Source of the DNA: Streptomyces sp. BHT-5-2
GTDB lineage: Bacteria > Actinomycetota > Actinomycetes > Streptomycetales > Streptomycetaceae
Direction of reading: 5' to 3'
Assembly (NCBI RefSeq): GCF_019774615.1
Contig: NZ_CP081496.1
Location: forward strand, 4,092,001-4,156,000
DNA: 64,000 bases
Positions 1 to 8,790 of this stretch are shown here, piece after piece. Both the position numbers and the translations under genes were made by a program. Under the pieces are notes generated by a model. That model was not told the DNA's origin. It was given only the letters and a program-made list of their open reading frames with translations, and made no database searches. The number at the start of each line of letters is the position of its first letter. The first letter of the stretch is position 1.

Positions 1-843
1 CACGGTCTCACGGTCGAAGCGCAGCCCCACCTCCAGCCCGACGAGCACGAGCAGCATCTGCTTGAACAGGCCCGCCGGCGAGTAGCCGTGCGTCAGGCCG
101 AGCGCCGTGACCAGCGCGGAGAGCAGCATGGGCCCCAGGAGCGCCGCGCTGGGCAGCCCGATGCGCCGGGCCAGGCGCATGCCGACCGCGGCCAGGACGA
201 GGGTGATGGAAATTCCGGCCAGCTGATCGCCTCGGGGTACCAGGGCCCAGGACCATCCGGCGGCGGTGCTCGCACCGCCGTCCGCCCCTTCGCCGCCGAC
301 CGCGGGCTCCGCGATGAGCATGGCCACCAGGGGCGCGGCAGCCGAGATCACGGCGACCCGCGTGTACTGCATGAAGGCCACGACCCGGGAGTCCGCGCCC
401 ATGTCCTTCGCGCAGGACGTCACGGCCGCCGATCCTCCGGCGATCATTCCGAGGGTGGCGGTGAGCCGGTCCATGCGGCCGGTCCGGGCGACCAGGACGG
501 CGATCCCGACGCTGAGGACGGTGGTCACCAGCGTGAGCATCGTCAGCGGAAGCATCGCACCGGCGACGTCGCGCAGAATCGAGACTTGGAGATAGGCGCC
601 GATCATGACGCCGATCAGGGCCTGCACACCCTGGTCGATCGCCTTCGACATACGGCGCTGTCGTCTGCCCCGCAGCGCGATCGCGGCTCCCACGAACAGC
701 CCGAGGAGGAGCTGGGGTGCCGGGGCTCCCAGGGGCTCCAGGACCGCCGAGACGGCAAGGATCGCCACCGAAACGAATCCGATTTCCATTGGGCCGCCGC
801 GTGCGTCCCGGACCCAACTCAAAACCCTCTCACCCATACGCAT
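1..843 (-). CDS. AbrB family membrane permease, C-terminus outside window
   Basis: Reading leftward from the ATG at 843 gives 281 codons without a stop, so the protein runs off the window edge. It is almost entirely hydrophobic helices and carries the two related halves of the AbrB family (formerly mislabelled ammonia monooxygenase). One repeat has an early APAPQLLLG segment; the second has GLPSAALLGPML near residues 225-237. Family members are about 350 residues, so roughly 70 are missing. Substrate is unknown; the family are probable inner-membrane transporters or regulators of them. A second in-frame ATG at 789 would remove 18 polar residues and could be the true start. No operon partner is visible on the upstream side. 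Confidence 0.75.
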   Translation of the reverse strand, partial: MRMGERVLSWVRDARGGPMEIGFVSVAILAVSAVLEPLGAPAPQLLLGLFVGAAIALRGRRQRRMSKAIDQGVQALIGVMIGAYLQVSILRDVAGAMLPLTMLTLVTTVLSVGIAVLVARTGRMDRLTATLGMIAGGSAAVTSCAKDMGADSRVVAFMQYTRVAVISAAAPLVAMLIAEPAVGGEGADGGASTAAGWSWALVPRGDQLAGISITLVLAAVGMRLARRIGLPSAALLGPMLLSALVTALGLTHGYSPAGLFKQMLLVLVGLEVGLRFDRETV

Positions 844-1466
844 GGCGCAATCTCCGAGGTTCGTCGCAAGCCAGTGACCATGATGAGCGCCGAGAGGTTT
901 CCAAGAGGTGAATGCCCCGCTACGTTGCCATGAAGACAACGAAGTGCAGTACGCCTGGCCTGCGCATTTCCCTTCGCCGATATGCGAGCCCACTTTCCGG
1001 CAGGCTCTCGGAACGCTTTTGCGGGATTCAGCGAAAACATTCCCGGCGTCACCGTGGCCAAGTTCTTGAGCGGTATGCGCGGGACACCGATCGGCCCCAG
1101 CGGAATGCTCGCGATGTTGCGTCCTTCATCGGCGGCGCGGGCGCCCGCGAAGGCACTCAGGCTGTCTCGGTCGAGACGGTGGAGGCAGCGGCGGGCGAGG
1201 GCGTCGATCGAGGTGCCGGTCGTTTGTCGCCAGGTTGGTCACGTCATCGCCGTCGGCCAGGAGGGCACCGAGGGGGGTGCAGGAGTTCGTCCGGGGGAGC
1301 CGGGCGCAGCCCAAGGGCTCCCAGGTAGGCGGTCATGTCGTTGCGCCCACGAACCTCGCGCTTCCGCTGGGAGCCGCCGGGGCGGCGAAGCCGGCAGCTT
1401 GCCGGGGCCGGGAGAGGGATCCGCGCTCGCTTCGGGTCGGAGTGGTCCCGTCCGACCATGGGGCGC
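844..1466. other. Intergenic region between permease and NAD kinase
   Basis: No convincing gene. Short peptide stretches on the minus strand (about 1000-1340) change frame repeatedly and look like decayed coding sequence, but I could not assign a family. The part next to 844 should hold the permease promoter. Confidence 0.4.
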
Positions 1467-2534
1467 TCAGCGCGCTGCGGTGGGAGGCGGCAGCCGCAGG
1501 CCGGCCAGGTCCGGCGGCACAGGAGCGTTGGGGCGCAGGAACGGTGCGGACTCCCCGTCGCTTTCCGTGGCGGGCGCGTCGGTGAGACGGAACCGGTCCC
1601 GGAGGCGGCCGTAGAAGTCGGTGGGGTGGAGGCGGATGAGCCGCACCCGTTGCGGGGAGCGGTAGACACCTACCCAGTCCCCTGGTTCGAGCACGCCGCG
1701 GAGTTGGCCGTCGATGCTGACTGCGGCGCGGCCGGAGTTGGGCAGGATGCGGAGGACGACCGGTTCGTCGGGGGCCGCCACGACGGTGCGGTTGAAGGTC
1801 ATATGGGGCGCGATCGGTGTGAACACGACGGCGTCCATGTGCGGGGAGAGCACGGGACCACCGGCGGCAAAGCAGTAGGCGGTCGAGCCCGTCGGCGTGG
1901 CGACCGCGAGCGCGTCCGCGGAGTAGGCGGCCAGCAGCCGGCCGGAGATGTAGACGCCGGCGGTGACCTGGTGGTCGCGGGCGAGCTTCTCCACGACGAC
2001 GTCGTTGAGGGCATTGACGTCCAGGGCGATGCCCCAGCTCTCGCCCGGGGTGCTCTCGGGGCGGACCTGGGGCGGCGGGAGAGCGGGTCCGCGCCCGTAG
2101 CAGAGGAACTCCTCCATCTCGGCGGGCACCTCCGGTGGCCTGGAAGCTCGCATGGTCAAGGTCATGCGTTCCTCCACCAGCGCGTGGCCCGCGTGGACGG
2201 CGTCGAGGGCCGTGGTGACGTCCGCGGCCGGCACCTCGGTGAGGAATCCGACCTTTCCGAGGTCGACGCCGAGCACCGCGGCCCCGGTCTTCACCGCGAT
2301 CCGGGCGCCACGCAGGAACGTCCCGTCCCCGCCGAGGGTGACGACCAGGTCGGGGTCCCCGGCCGCGTGCGCCTCCTCGCGGCCGGAGCGGCGCTGGTGG
2401 TCCGCCGACCAGACGTCGATCTCGGTGCACGGGATGCCTTGCGCGTCGCACCAGGCATGCACACAACGGGCGGCATCCAAGGCAGCGGCACGTCCTTGAT
2501 GGACAACGAGTCCAATGCGGTGCACGGGCGGCAT
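1467..2534 (-). CDS. NAD(+)/NADH kinase
   Basis: ATP-dependent phosphorylation of NAD to NADP in the cytoplasm. The family signature GGDGTFLRGAR is at residues 68-78, and the downstream nucleotide-binding loop ATPTGSTAYCFAAGGP matches the conserved TPTGSTAY block. The IDGQ motif near the C-terminus is also present. I chose the ATG at 2534 (355 codons) because the family similarity begins there; upstream in-frame sequence has no NAD-kinase character. The protein is a little longer than the usual ~300 residues, with an extra C-terminal tail. Streptomyces normally carry more than one NAD kinase paralogue, so this is probably an accessory copy. A perfect 20-bp palindrome lies 31 nt upstream of the start. 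Confidence 0.9.
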   Translation of the reverse strand: MPPVHRIGLVVHQGRAAALDAARCVHAWCDAQGIPCTEIDVWSADHQRRSGREEAHAAGDPDLVVTLGGDGTFLRGARIAVKTGAAVLGVDLGKVGFLTEVPAADVTTALDAVHAGHALVEERMTLTMRASRPPEVPAEMEEFLCYGRGPALPPPQVRPESTPGESWGIALDVNALNDVVVEKLARDHQVTAGVYISGRLLAAYSADALAVATPTGSTAYCFAAGGPVLSPHMDAVVFTPIAPHMTFNRTVVAAPDEPVVLRILPNSGRAAVSIDGQLRGVLEPGDWVGVYRSPQRVRLIRLHPTDFYGRLRDRFRLTDAPATESDGESAPFLRPNAPVPPDLAGLRLPPPTAAR

Positions 2535-2564
2535 GGCGAACCTCGTCTCGGTGCCGTGTTGCAA

Positions 2565-2584
2565 GCCCCCGAGCGCTCGGGGGC
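2565..2584. promoter_or_regulatory. Perfect 20-bp palindrome upstream of NAD kinase
   Basis: GCCCCCGAGCGCTCGGGGGC is self-complementary over all 20 bases. It sits in the leader of the minus-strand NAD kinase. It could be an operator or a transcribed hairpin; the sequence does not decide. Confidence 0.5.
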
Positions 2585-3041
2585 CTCTTGCCCAGCCTGC
2601 CACCAAGCGGACGTAGATCCCGGCAACGGTCGACAACGCGCTGAGGGTCAAGCACGAGGGGCCGGTGAGGCTCCAGCTGAGGTCGTTTCAACACCACCTC
2701 CGCACCGAGCCGCGCGCCGTGCTCGATCGCGTCCGGGGGGGCCGGCGTCGTCAGGACTGTCTTCCGCCTTGCCGCATCGGTGTGCCTGTTGTCTGGCAGG
2801 CGAGCGCGGAGGTCCAGGCCACGGACGGCCGCACCGCCGTGAAGGCTTGGCACCGCGAGATGCGGCCGGGAGCAAAGCCTGAGCATTGCCTGAACATGCC
2901 TCGCGCGGGGCAGTGCGGCGAGGCTTTGGGCTGGGGCTGGCACCGGGCGACGTCACCGTGATGGACCGCGCCGACCGGCAGAACTGTCCGACCGCGGTGA
3001 GGATGAGCGAGACAAGAGGGGGAAAGCGAAAGGATCTGATC
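2585..3041. other. Intergenic region, no gene seen
   Basis: Open frames here lack family similarity and start signals. It must contain the divergent promoters of the NAD kinase (minus) and the Gly-rich secreted peptide gene (plus). Confidence 0.4.
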
Positions 3042-3335
3042 ATGTTCCGCTCGATTACCACGGTACTGGCCGCTACCGCCTTCGCCGGTTTCCTGAGCGC
3101 CGGCATAGCCAGTGCCGCGCCCGACCAGCCCCTGGCCTCTGCGGCCGTCACCCAGCAAGCGGAAGGCGGCGGCCACGGCGGCGGTTGCCACGGCCGCGGC
3201 GGCGGTGTCGGTGTAGGCGGCGTCGGCAGCCCTGACGTCGGTGTCGGCGTCGGCGGCCTCGATGCCTGCGCCACCGTCGGCGTCGGCGGCCTGGGCCCCA
3301 ACGGTAACGAAGGCGTCGGCGTCGGCGGCATGTGA
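3042..3335 (+). CDS. Small secreted glycine/valine-rich repeat protein
   Basis: A 97-residue protein with a clear Sec signal peptide: MFRS, a hydrophobic core, then cleavage expected after ASA near residue 25. The mature part begins APDQP, has a His/Gly/Cys-rich patch (GGGHGGGCHGRGGG) and then repeated VGVGG units interrupted by a second Cys (DACATVG). The ATG at 3042 follows a good AAAGGA ribosome site. I do not recognise a family; it resembles short cell-wall or structural Gly-rich peptides. The two cysteines could form a disulfide. A strong terminator hairpin follows 16 nt after the stop, so the gene is probably monocistronic. Confidence 0.7.
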   Translation: MFRSITTVLAATAFAGFLSAGIASAAPDQPLASAAVTQQAEGGGHGGGCHGRGGGVGVGGVGSPDVGVGVGGLDACATVGVGGLGPNGNEGVGVGGM

Positions 3336-3351
3336 GGTTCTGACTGCTGTT

Positions 3352-3385
3352 CCTCCCGGCACCCGTTCCGTACGGGGCCGGGAGG
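3352..3385 (+). terminator. Factor-independent terminator hairpin
   Basis: CCTCCCGGC(A)CCCGT pairs with ACGGGGCCGGGAGG around a TCCGT-type loop, with one bulged base. It lies directly after the stop of the Gly-rich peptide gene. There is no U-tract, as is usual for Streptomyces terminators. Confidence 0.7.
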
Positions 3386-3562
3386 CAACGGCCGGTGGCA
3401 GGCACAAAGTGATTCCGTGTGGTTCCGCACCACACCAGCAGGGCCTCGAAGACGCCGGCGCCACGCTACTGCCGGAAGCAGTTGCGGACGGGCGACCGGA
3501 CTCCGGACTCCGCGACGGCGTGCTGAACGAGCCGCCACGAGTCCTCGCCGCACTCCGGCGAC

Positions 3563-3853
3563 ATGGCCGATCTGCTCTTCGATGCCGTCGAGCGAGCCCG
3601 GCCCAGTGATCTGTTCGAGGAACTCGGTCCCGAGGCGCCGACCCACCTCGGGTCGTGGACGCCCCGTGATCTCGCCGCGCCTCTCGTCCTGCGCGGGCAC
3701 GATTACCTGGCCGGCCCCGGACTTGTCCTGCCTGGTACGTGGAGCCGCCTGACCGAACGACGAAGAAGAGCGCTCGCGCTCAGGGACTTCGCCTGGCTCA
3801 CCACCACGCTCCGATCGGGACCGCCGCCGGGCTTCTTCCGCATCGGATGGGTC
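3563..3853 (+). pseudogene. Remnant of a TIGR03085-type mycothiol-dependent-enzyme homologue
   Basis: About 97 residues align in order with the N-terminal half of Streptomyces TIGR03085 proteins (DinB/maleylpyruvate isomerase fold). The block GPEAPTHLGSWTPRDLAAPL stands for the family pattern GPxAPTLCxGWTxRDLAAH, and TLRSGPPPGFF stands for LxRxGPPxxSP. The metal-ligand His of AAH is Pro here. After FRIGWV the frame loses similarity and the second half, which should contain FxHxEDVRRA, is absent. I therefore read it as a decayed fragment. Its 3' side overlaps a small antisense ORF that is coupled to the lipoprotein gene. Confidence 0.55.
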
Positions 3854-3898
3854 GCGCCGACTCCCGAACCCCAACGGGTTCTTGACGACGAAGCGACG

Positions 3899-4045
3899 TC
3901 ACAGATCGGCGACGATGGCGCGCAAGTCGTCGGCTTCCTTCCGCAGCCCAGGCGGCAATTTGAATTCGACCGGCGCGGAGAGGACGGCTCGCAACTCGCG
4001 CGCGGTGTCGGGGACGCCTTCCCATGCTTCCCGGCCTCTGGTCAT
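3899..4045 (-). CDS. 48-aa ORF coupled to lipoprotein gene
   Basis: The ATG at 4045 overlaps the TGA of the upstream lipoprotein gene as ATGA, the classic arrangement for coupled translation. The product is 48 residues, mostly charged (MTRGREAWEGVPDTARELR at the start, then a helix-like LRKEADDLRAIVADL end). No family is recognised. The overlap and the sensible amphipathic C-terminal helix are the only evidence; it may instead be the end of a decayed gene. Confidence 0.45.
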   Translation of the reverse strand: MTRGREAWEGVPDTARELRAVLSAPVEFKLPPGLRKEADDLRAIVADL

Positions 4046-5211
4046 GACGGCGGAGAGCAAGTCGCCCCCGTACAGGTCCCCCGGGCTGTCACCGTCAAGT
4101 AGCCGATCTTCATTACGCGGCGGTGGTGGGCGACGATCGTCACGGGGTAGCGGCCCGGCTTGAGATCGGCACGGATGGTGGCCGTGTTGAAGTAACGCGG
4201 ATCATCGCCATCTGCGGACTTGCTGTCATCGCGGTTGAGGCGGAGTACCTGCGTGAACGCCGGGGAGGTCGCGGTGAGCCGCGTCTCCTCGCCCGGATCC
4301 GGGGCCGCGTCGTGCCACATGACCGCGACCTGCCCTCCGGGGCCGACCTTGAAGCCGTGCCGGTGCGGGCTGTCGGCGTATCCGATGCTCGGGTCGTAGA
4401 GGTCGGGACCGTGCACCTTGCCGAGGTAGTCGGCGTCGCCGGGGCGGGACGCGCGGACCGTCAGACGCTTGGTGGCGATGCGGTGGTCGTGTGGGCCGTA
4501 CAGCGTGAAGGTGTACGCACCGTCCGAGAGGCCAGGGGCGAGCTCCGCCCTGGCCGAGAACGCCCGGGGGTTGTAGAAGTCGTTCTGTTCGTCGTGGACG
4601 AGACGGACGGGCCGACGCAGTGCCGCGGACCGTACGGTGAAGTCGGTGCCCCGTTCACCGGGGTACAGGTCGTCGAAATTCAGCCACAGCGGCTCACCGG
4701 GCCGCGCCACGTCCGACCCGAACGTCATGGTGAACGAGGGGCGCTCGGAACGCAGGACGTGGACTCTGTCGCGGGCGACGGTGCGGCCTGCGATGGATAC
4801 CTCGATCGGGTACCAGCCGGCCTTGTCCGTCATGGCCAGGGGGTGCGTGGCGCCGTAGGACTCGTCGTTCTGCCATTGCAGCTTTACGGGCCCGCTGAAG
4901 GCCGGCGAGTGGGCGGTCACCGCGTCATGGCCCTGGGCACGGGATACGAAGTCGAGCCGGATGCCGACCAGTTGGCCCGGGCGCGCTTCGAGGTTGCCCG
5001 TCAGCTCCAATACGGGCCCGGAGGGTTGGCTGGTGAGCGTGCTGTCGCGGTTGCCCGCGGTCTTGTCCGCGGCGGCCCTGGCCGCAGTATCGTGCGCGCT
5101 GTGGGCGGAAGCACCCGGGCTCTGCGCCGCCCTGCTCGTACTCGCCGCATGAGCGCATCCGCACAGCGCGAGACCGGCCGCTGCGAGCCCCGCCAGCCTG
5201 GTCCAGTTCAT
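4042..5211 (-). CDS. Secreted lipoprotein with repeated beta-sandwich domains
   Basis: The ATG at 5211 follows GGGGAGACG and starts a lipoprotein signal: MNWTRLAGLAAAGLALCGC, with the lipobox Cys about residue 17. The 389-residue product then has a low-complexity Ala/Ser linker (about 20-60). It continues as three or four similar ~90-residue segments, each of the form '...PG..V.l...SPAF..PV.L...(D/N).....A......KPG.YP(V/I).v', suggesting Ig-like extracellular domains. Substrate and partners are unknown. The longer in-frame extension to 5325 has no ribosome site. The stop overlaps the ATG of a 48-codon ORF. Confidence 0.8.
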   Translation of the reverse strand: MNWTRLAGLAAAGLALCGCAHAASTSRAAQSPGASAHSAHDTAARAAADKTAGNRDSTLTSQPSGPVLELTGNLEARPGQLVGIRLDFVSRAQGHDAVTAHSPAFSGPVKLQWQNDESYGATHPLAMTDKAGWYPIEVSIAGRTVARDRVHVLRSERPSFTMTFGSDVARPGEPLWLNFDDLYPGERGTDFTVRSAALRRPVRLVHDEQNDFYNPRAFSARAELAPGLSDGAYTFTLYGPHDHRIATKRLTVRASRPGDADYLGKVHGPDLYDPSIGYADSPHRHGFKVGPGGQVAVMWHDAAPDPGEETRLTATSPAFTQVLRLNRDDSKSADGDDPRYFNTATIRADLKPGRYPVTIVAHHRRVMKIGYLTVTARGTCTGATCSPPS

Positions 5212-5384
5212 CGTCTCCCCCATGTGGTTGGTCACCGGAGGAGATGGTGGGATGACGCCGTCGGTTGTCTGCGGGCAGCGGGATTTAGCGGATATGCAGG
5301 CCAGTGCGGGTCTAGTAAGCGGCACCCGTCACGGGTGAGACGAGACCGGCGGCTCCCCAGGTCTCCGGGTGCACCGGAGGTCCC

Positions 5385-5970
5385 ATGGACGTACCGACCG
5401 CACCACACCGGACCGTCTGTCGAAAGGCCGTCGCGCTGTTGCGCGAGGGACGAGTCCTTCGACGAACCGATCGTCGATCAGCTCCTACCCTGGGTGGAGC
5501 AGGAGCAGGACCCACGCGTGACGCGGGCGCTGACCGCCGGCTTGGTGGCTGCCTTGGACCCTCGGGCCGAACGGCCGCTACCCGCGCTCACCCGGCACCC
5601 TGCCCCAGAGGTCCGGGCACTGGCGATCTCCGGCCTGCACGGGCAGGTCTCGAAGGGGCACCCCGAGGCACTGACTGTCGTCACGACATGCACCCGGGAC
5701 GCAGACGCCACGGTGCGCGAGGCAGCCTGCAGGGCGCTCGGCAACGCCCCCGCGGACCTGACCGGCCCCGCGGACGCCCTCGCCGCATGCCTGGCCGACG
5801 AGCGCGAGGGCATACGGATCACAGCAGCGGTCCGGCTGGCGCTGCGCGACGACCCACGCGGCGACGAGCTGCTGCGCGACTACGACGCCGTGGACCAGGG
5901 ATCGCCGTACTACTGGGATCTCCTGGACGTATGGCGTCATCGGACACCGAAACCCGCCGATCCCAGCTGA
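5385..5970 (+). pseudogene. HEAT-repeat protein gene, apparently frameshifted
   Basis: From about 5449 one frame encodes tandem helical repeats of the HEAT/PBS-lyase type: DPRVTRALTAGLVAALDPRA, then HPAPEVRALAISGL, then DADATVREAACRALG, then EGIRITAAVRLALRDDPR. This is typical of Streptomyces proteins of ~220-250 residues that probably act as protein-interaction scaffolds. The first coding signal, an ATG at 5385 and AVALLREG, is in a different frame from the rest and the join near 5448 lacks the expected first repeat. A small deletion or frameshift is likely. The C-terminal ~170 residues are intact. Confidence 0.55.
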
Positions 5971-6086
5971 ATCCTGCTGAACCCTGCCGAACCCTGCCGA
6001 CGGAAACTCTCGGATCCTTCGGTCAGGCGCGCATCCGCCGGCTGAGTTGTCCCGCCGGAACCTGGAACCCTCACGGCCGCGTTTCA

Positions 6087-6116
6087 CCCCAACCCCAACT
6101 CCAACTCCAACCCCAA
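6087..6116. repeat. Hexamer tandem repeat (CCCCAA/CTCCAA), 5 copies
   Basis: Five consecutive 6-bp units (CCCCAA, CCCCAA, CTCCAA, CTCCAA, CCCCAA) in the intergenic space before the molybdopterin oxidoreductase. Function unknown; probably slippage-generated. Confidence 0.7.
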
Positions 6117-6281
6117 CCGGCATGCAGCGAAGGGTGGTTGTGAAGGGTCGTCGGCCGTGGGACGGAATCGCTTCAGGGCCTGTTCGCGGCTGTCGTGCAG
6201 GGACGGAACGGGGCGCACCGGGCATGATGTCCGCCTTCCGTAAGATTTTGGACCTTTCGTTGCGTGTTCGCAGCGGCTGTG

Positions 6282-7436
6282 ATGGAAGACATGAAATCGC
6301 GCTTCTTCTCGCTCCGGCCGCCGGTGTTCAGGGGGCGGCTGCACGACGCCCGGACGGCGACCTCGACCGGTCGGTGGCTGGGCCTGGCGTTCGCGGTGTG
6401 CTTTGTCACCGGGCTGGTCAGCCACGTCCTCCAGCATCCACCGGGTTGGCTGGCCAACGATCTGCCGAGCCGCCCGGTGTGGGGCTACCGGCTCACCCAG
6501 GGCCTGCACGTCGCCTCCGGCATCGCCGCCGTTCCCCTGTTGCTGGCCAAGTTGTGGGCGGTGTATCCACGGCTGTTCGACTGGCCGCCGGTGCGCTCGG
6601 TGCTGCACGCACTGGAGCGGCTGTCGATCGGGCTGCTGGTGGCGGGGGCGGTGTTCGAGTTGGCCACCGGGCTGCTGAACACCGTCCAGTGGTACCCATG
6701 GCCGTTCTCGTTCGTGCCGGTGCACTACGCGGTGGCCTGGCTCGTGGCCGGGGCGCTGGTGCTGCACATCGCCGTCAAGGCCCCTCAGATCAAGGCCCAC
6801 TGGAGCCGACGGTCACCCGGAACGCTCGCCCTGCCCGCCGAGGACGCGCCCGACCGGCGCTCGCTGCTGGCCGCGTTGGCAGCGGCGGTCGGCACAGTCA
6901 CGTTGACCACGATCGGCCAGTCCGTCACCCCCTTGAAGAAGCTCGATCTGCTCGCGCCCCGCCACCCGGACCACGGCCCGCAGGGCCTGCCGGTCAACCG
7001 CACCGCGGCGGCGGCCGGCGTCGGCAGGATCCCCGATGACTCCTACCGTCTGGTGGTGGACGGGCCGCGGCCCTACACGCTGACCCTGGCGGAACTGCGC
7101 AGTCTGCCGCAGCGCGAGGTGGAACTGCCGATCGCCTGTGTGGAGGGCTGGAGCAAGTCGGCGCACTGGACCGGCGTTCGCGTGACGGATCTGCTGGACC
7201 GGGCCGGCGCTCCGTCGCAGGCACGCGTGCGGGTGGTGTCGTTGCAGCTCCGCGGCGGCTACCGGGTCTCCGAGATGAGCCACGAGCAAGCCCGCGACCC
7301 ACTCACCCTGCTCGCGCTGCGCCTCAACGGACAGGAACTCACTGCCGACCACGGTTTCCCGGCCCGTCTCATCGCACCGAACCGGCCCGGTTCGCTGCAG
7401 ACCAAGTGGGTCGGCCGACTGGAGATCCTGTCATGA
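6282..7436 (+). CDS. Membrane-anchored molybdopterin-dependent oxidoreductase
   Basis: A 384-residue protein with two parts. Residues 1-180 are a cytochrome-b561-like membrane module with four to five hydrophobic helices and His residues in THG/LHVASG- and VHYAV-type helices. Residues 190-384 contain a further hydrophobic, Tat-like stretch and a sulfite-oxidase-fold molybdopterin-binding domain with the cofactor Cys in ELPIACVEGWS. The domain ends with LIAPNRPGSLQTKWVGRLEI. Such proteins are extracytoplasmic oxidoreductases of unknown substrate. The ATG at 6282 is preferred; GTG at 6264 or ATG at 6291 (after GGAAG) are alternatives. The next gene starts inside the stop codon. Confidence 0.85.
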   Translation: MEDMKSRFFSLRPPVFRGRLHDARTATSTGRWLGLAFAVCFVTGLVSHVLQHPPGWLANDLPSRPVWGYRLTQGLHVASGIAAVPLLLAKLWAVYPRLFDWPPVRSVLHALERLSIGLLVAGAVFELATGLLNTVQWYPWPFSFVPVHYAVAWLVAGALVLHIAVKAPQIKAHWSRRSPGTLALPAEDAPDRRSLLAALAAAVGTVTLTTIGQSVTPLKKLDLLAPRHPDHGPQGLPVNRTAAAAGVGRIPDDSYRLVVDGPRPYTLTLAELRSLPQREVELPIACVEGWSKSAHWTGVRVTDLLDRAGAPSQARVRVVSLQLRGGYRVSEMSHEQARDPLTLLALRLNGQELTADHGFPARLIAPNRPGSLQTKWVGRLEILS

Positions 7437-7888
7437 AACCGGGGCATGTGAGGGCGGGGCATGTGCAGGCGAGGCATGTGAAGGTGAGTGTGACACGGGT
7501 GCTGGCCGGGCTGGCCGGGCTGGCGTTGATGGGCGTCGGGGCGTCGTCGCTGCTGGACGTGCCCGGCCTGATCGACGTCCTGGTCTGGCTCGGCGGAGCC
7601 CTGGTCCTGCACGACGCGCTCATCGCGCCGCTGGTGTTGCTCGCCGGGCTGGTCCTGGTCCGCGGCGGCGTGCGCGGGCCCGTCCGCGGGGCACTGCTGG
7701 TCGCGGGCGCGTTGACGGCCGTGGCCCTGCCGGTGCTGCTGCGTCCGGGGCCCAAGGCCAACTCATCGGTGCTGCCGCTGGATTATCCGCGCAACTGGCT
7801 GCTCATGCTGCTGGCGGTGGCCACGGTCGCCGCGCTCGGGCTCGCAACGCGGAGATTCGCCCGGCATCGGCGCCGTCCACGGTCCTGA
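7433..7888 (+). CDS. Small integral membrane protein coupled to the molybdopterin enzyme
   Basis: The ATG at 7433 overlaps the previous TGA (ATGA), so the two are translated together. The 151-residue product has four hydrophobic helices and a basic C-terminus (RRFARHRRRPRS). The first 17 residues are an odd low-complexity run, MKPGHVRAGHVQARHVK. It comes from three copies of a GGCATGTG-type DNA repeat, so the true start may be a later GTG such as the one encoding VSVTRV. No catalytic motif is visible; it may be a membrane subunit or maturation partner of the upstream oxidoreductase. Confidence 0.75.
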   Translation: MKPGHVRAGHVQARHVKVSVTRVLAGLAGLALMGVGASSLLDVPGLIDVLVWLGGALVLHDALIAPLVLLAGLVLVRGGVRGPVRGALLVAGALTAVALPVLLRPGPKANSSVLPLDYPRNWLLMLLAVATVAALGLATRRFARHRRRPRS

Positions 7889-8070
7889 GCCCACCGACCG
7901 ACCAACCGCACTGTCACGCCGCTCGTCGAGAGCCGGGGAGTAGTCGCTGCCAGTGGGGATCGCCATCAATGCTCCTGCTTGACCGAGGTCACCTGGCGTG
8001 AGGGCGCCAACGGGCCGACGGGAGAACTCACTACGCGAGGCTCCAGCCGGCCGGCTGCGCGCCCCGGGTG

Positions 8071-8790
8071 TCAGCGGCCCAGTACCGCTCGCGCCAGCTT
8101 GGCCTGGGCGCGCAGCGCGTACGGTCCGATCCAAAGGCCCAGCAGGAGCCACACCACGCCGAGTCCGGCCGCCCAGTCTGCCGAGCGGGCGCTCTCCAAC
8201 CGTATGAAGCCGTACCAGCTGTTCTCCCAGGTGGAGACCCACGGGCCCCACAGGACCGGCATCAGGATCCCGAAGAGGCCCAACGCGAACAGCAGGAGGG
8301 GGACAACCGCAAGGAACCAGCTTGCCACGAGGGACAGTTGGGCCCAGGCCCAGTCGCGCCAGGTCGAGGGCCGGCGCAGTACGCTCAGCGCCCCCTTCAC
8401 CAGTCCCGGGACGCCTGGAGCTGCGGCCGCCGCGTCCGGCGCACCAAGGTGCCCCTCCCCCAAGCCGGCTGCCTTGCTCGGTCCGATGCCGTACCACCGC
8501 TGGCCCAGGCGGAGCTGACAGTCGGCCAACCCTCGCAGTGCCTTCGCCACCAGGGGGACCAGTGCGAACCCGACCCAGATGAACAACGTGGTGATCGCGG
8601 TGATCAGCAGCCAGGACACCACGGCCGCCGTCCATCCCAGGAGCATCAGCACCAGCCCACGCCATGGCGCGAGCAGCCCTCCGATCAGTCCCCCGCCCTG
8701 CCTCGTCCGCCGGTTCTGTGCGCCGTCATCGTGCCCGGCCTGTCCAGGCGCTCCTGGCTGCACGGCCACCCCGAGAGTCCCGTCCGACAT
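8071..8790 (-). CDS. Putative sensor-domain membrane protein
   Basis: 239 residues; the ATG at 8790 follows GGGGAC. Four hydrophobic helices in two pairs (about residues 35-85 and 150-230) are separated by a soluble loop with LRRPSTWRDWAWAQLSLVAS. This layout matches the 'putative sensor' domain that in actinobacteria usually precedes a histidine kinase. Here the kinase part is absent and the stop follows directly after the last helix, so it is a stand-alone sensor module. No response regulator lies nearby. The longer frame reaching 8877 lacks a start signal. Confidence 0.65.
   Translation of the reverse strand: MSDGTLGVAVQPGAPGQAGHDDGAQNRRTRQGGGLIGGLLAPWRGLVLMLLGWTAAVVSWLLITAITTLFIWVGFALVPLVAKALRGLADCQLRLGQRWYGIGPSKAAGLGEGHLGAPDAAAAAPGVPGLVKGALSVLRRPSTWRDWAWAQLSLVASWFLAVVPLLLFALGLFGILMPVLWGPWVSTWENSWYGFIRLESARSADWAAGLGVVWLLLGLWIGPYALRAQAKLARAVLGR

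Noticed and set aside
1..843. Ammonia monooxygenase
   Set aside because: Old database label for AbrB-family membrane proteins; no metal-binding or subunit features of true ammonia monooxygenase.
4123..5450. Long plus-strand open frame opposite the lipoprotein gene
   Set aside because: The minus-strand frame has a signal peptide, lipobox and ribosome site; the plus frame is an antisense shadow rich in Arg/Gly/Val.
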